The notes under the pieces: model-generated | What the model was told of the DNA's origin: nothing | The model's input: the letters and a program-made list of their open reading frames with translations, nothing else | The model's database searches: none | Made by a program: the position numbers and the translations under genes | Shown here: in pieces, positions 6,004 through 6,596 of the stretch | Numbering within the stretch: the stretch's first letter is position 1 | Layout: each line of letters opens with the position of its first letter | Origin: JBOGGX01 sp050744245 | Lineage (GTDB): Bacteria; Actinomycetota; Acidimicrobiia; Acidimicrobiales; JBOGGX01 | Length of the DNA: 6,596 bases | Direction of reading: 5' to 3' | Assembly: GCA_050744245.1 (NCBI GenBank) | Contig: JBOGGX010000170.1 | Span: 1-6,596, forward strand

Positions 6004-6430
6004 CCCGCGTCGGCCGCCGTCCGCTCCGGGCTGCGGAGCACGACCGTCCGGGGCGCGTCGTCGTTGAGCCAGTAGGTGACGGTCGCCTCCAGGTGGCTGG
6101 TCTCGCGGTCTCGGTCGGTGTGCGCCGCGACCCAGTCGAGCGCGGCCTGGAGAAACGCGAGCTGGTTGTCGACCCCGGCGTCGGCATGGCGACGACCGCA
6201 GGCGTCGAGAGGCCACGGTCGGTGACGAGCTCGTGCCAGCGGTACCCGAACCACGCCTCGACGACGGGGACCCTGCGGCCGTCGACGGTGACCCGCACGA
6301 TGTCGGCCTGCCAGGTGCTGGCCTCGGGGAACATGTGGAAGGCGAACTCCTTGTGGTCCGACCAGTACCCCCTGGCCACCAGCGCCAACTGGGCCACGAT
6401 GACCAGGGCGACCACGACCCGCCGACCCAT
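6000..6430 (-). CDS. HTTM-partner membrane-anchored protein, apparent frameshift
   Basis: A small protein of about 145 residues with one N-terminal helix (VVVALVIVAQLALVARGYW) followed by a domain outside the membrane. The first part, including FHMFPEASTWQADIVRV and WFGYRWHELV, is in one frame; the second, HADAGVDNQLAFLQAALDW through TYWLNDDAPRTVV, is in another. The frames would join if one base were added near 6188-6191, which is why I call one gene broken by a single-base deletion. The start is ATG 6430; an in-frame GTG at 6439 is an alternative, and neither has a good ribosome site. Its TGA overlaps the HTTM gene's ATG, so the two are made together. I recognise it only as the type of short protein found beside HTTM genes in actinobacteria; it has no known activity. 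Being next to a gamma-carboxylase relative invites a substrate or accessory-subunit role, which is inference. Confidence 0.7.
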
Positions 6431-6545
6431 CACCGCCACATTGCATCAGCTTTCGGCGGCGACCGGCCACCGTCATCGGCGGACGGCACCCCGAGGACGG
6501 CGACCGCGGCCGCAGCGGAGCGGTTCGCCGTGTGAACCTGGTGTC

Positions 6546-6596
6546 ATGAGCTTCGTCACCGCGGCCGACCACGTCGGCCCAACGCCGCGGACCACC
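6546..6596 (+). CDS. Possible start of a rightward gene, cut by the window end
   Basis: An ATG at 6546 opens a frame of 17 codons (MSFVTAADHVGPTPRTT) that remains open to the window edge. Codons mostly end in G or C, as in the real genes here. No clear ribosome site precedes it, so a leaderless start or chance is possible. It would be divergent from the HTTM-partner gene, with a 115-bp gap between the starts. Too short to assign. Confidence 0.3.
   Translation, partial: MSFVTAADHVGPTPRTT

Noticed and set aside
4264..6075. Rightward open frame of 603 codons
   Set aside because: It runs out of frame through the P450 and antisense through the HTTM gene; the translation is Arg/Ser/Pro/Gln low complexity with no motif. 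Long open shadows are expected at this GC content.
5528..6439. A 303-residue leftward protein starting with the HTTM-partner N-terminus
   Set aside because: Only about the first 83 residues look real; after the frameshift point it runs as Arg/Pro-rich noise through the HTTM coding region.
6000..6572. A 190-residue leftward protein starting upstream of the partner gene
   Set aside because: Its first 120 or so residues are Gly/Arg/His-rich noise; only the C-terminal 62 residues match the frame of the partner protein.
1..6596. CRISPR array, tRNA, insertion sequence or defence system
   Set aside because: No regularly spaced direct repeats, no cloverleaf, and no transposase, nuclease or toxin-antitoxin motif could be seen on either strand.

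Overview
The DNA is very GC-rich, with G or C at most third codon positions. The gene set (a membrane-anchored molybdoenzyme with a Tat-like last helix, a class-I-type bacterial P450, an HTTM protein with its small partner) suggests a high-GC actinobacterium, possibly an uncultured Acidimicrobiia-like lineage. The taxonomic call is inference only. No mobile element, CRISPR array, tRNA or rRNA is visible.

Layout. 1-314 has no convincing gene but holds a 17-bp palindrome and a possible terminator. A molybdopterin-dependent, sulfite-oxidase-like membrane protein runs leftward (1994 to 315). A 122-bp gap with a long symmetric inverted repeat follows. Next come two leftward genes that look like an operon: a 100-residue protein with a CARDB-like beta fold (3446 to 3144), then a zinc-dependent alcohol dehydrogenase (3124 to 2117). 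Two strong hairpins (3458-3477 and 3499-3522) separate this pair from a small leftward gene encoding a HeH/SAP-like motif (3719 or later, to 3537). The only complete rightward gene is a cytochrome P450 (3685-4898); its first 24 codons are in a different frame from the rest. It converges on, and overlaps by 50 bp, a leftward pair: a frameshifted one-helix membrane-anchored protein (about 6430 to 6000) joined by a 4-base ATGA overlap to an HTTM-family membrane protein (6003 to 4849). A rightward start at 6546 runs off the end.

How the genes work together. The molybdoenzyme, alcohol dehydrogenase and P450 are all redox enzymes, but the sequence does not tie them to one pathway. Only the CARDB-like/alcohol dehydrogenase pair and the HTTM/partner pair have the spacing of co-transcribed genes.

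Main cautions. Two genes each need exactly one added base to restore a family-like protein, near 3756 and near 6190. Two single-base deletions within 2.5 kb are as easily explained by consensus indel errors in a long-read or metagenome assembly as by gene decay. The most distinctive non-coding structure is the 51-nt symmetric imperfect palindrome at 2054-2104. I do not see clear evidence of a new multi-gene system.
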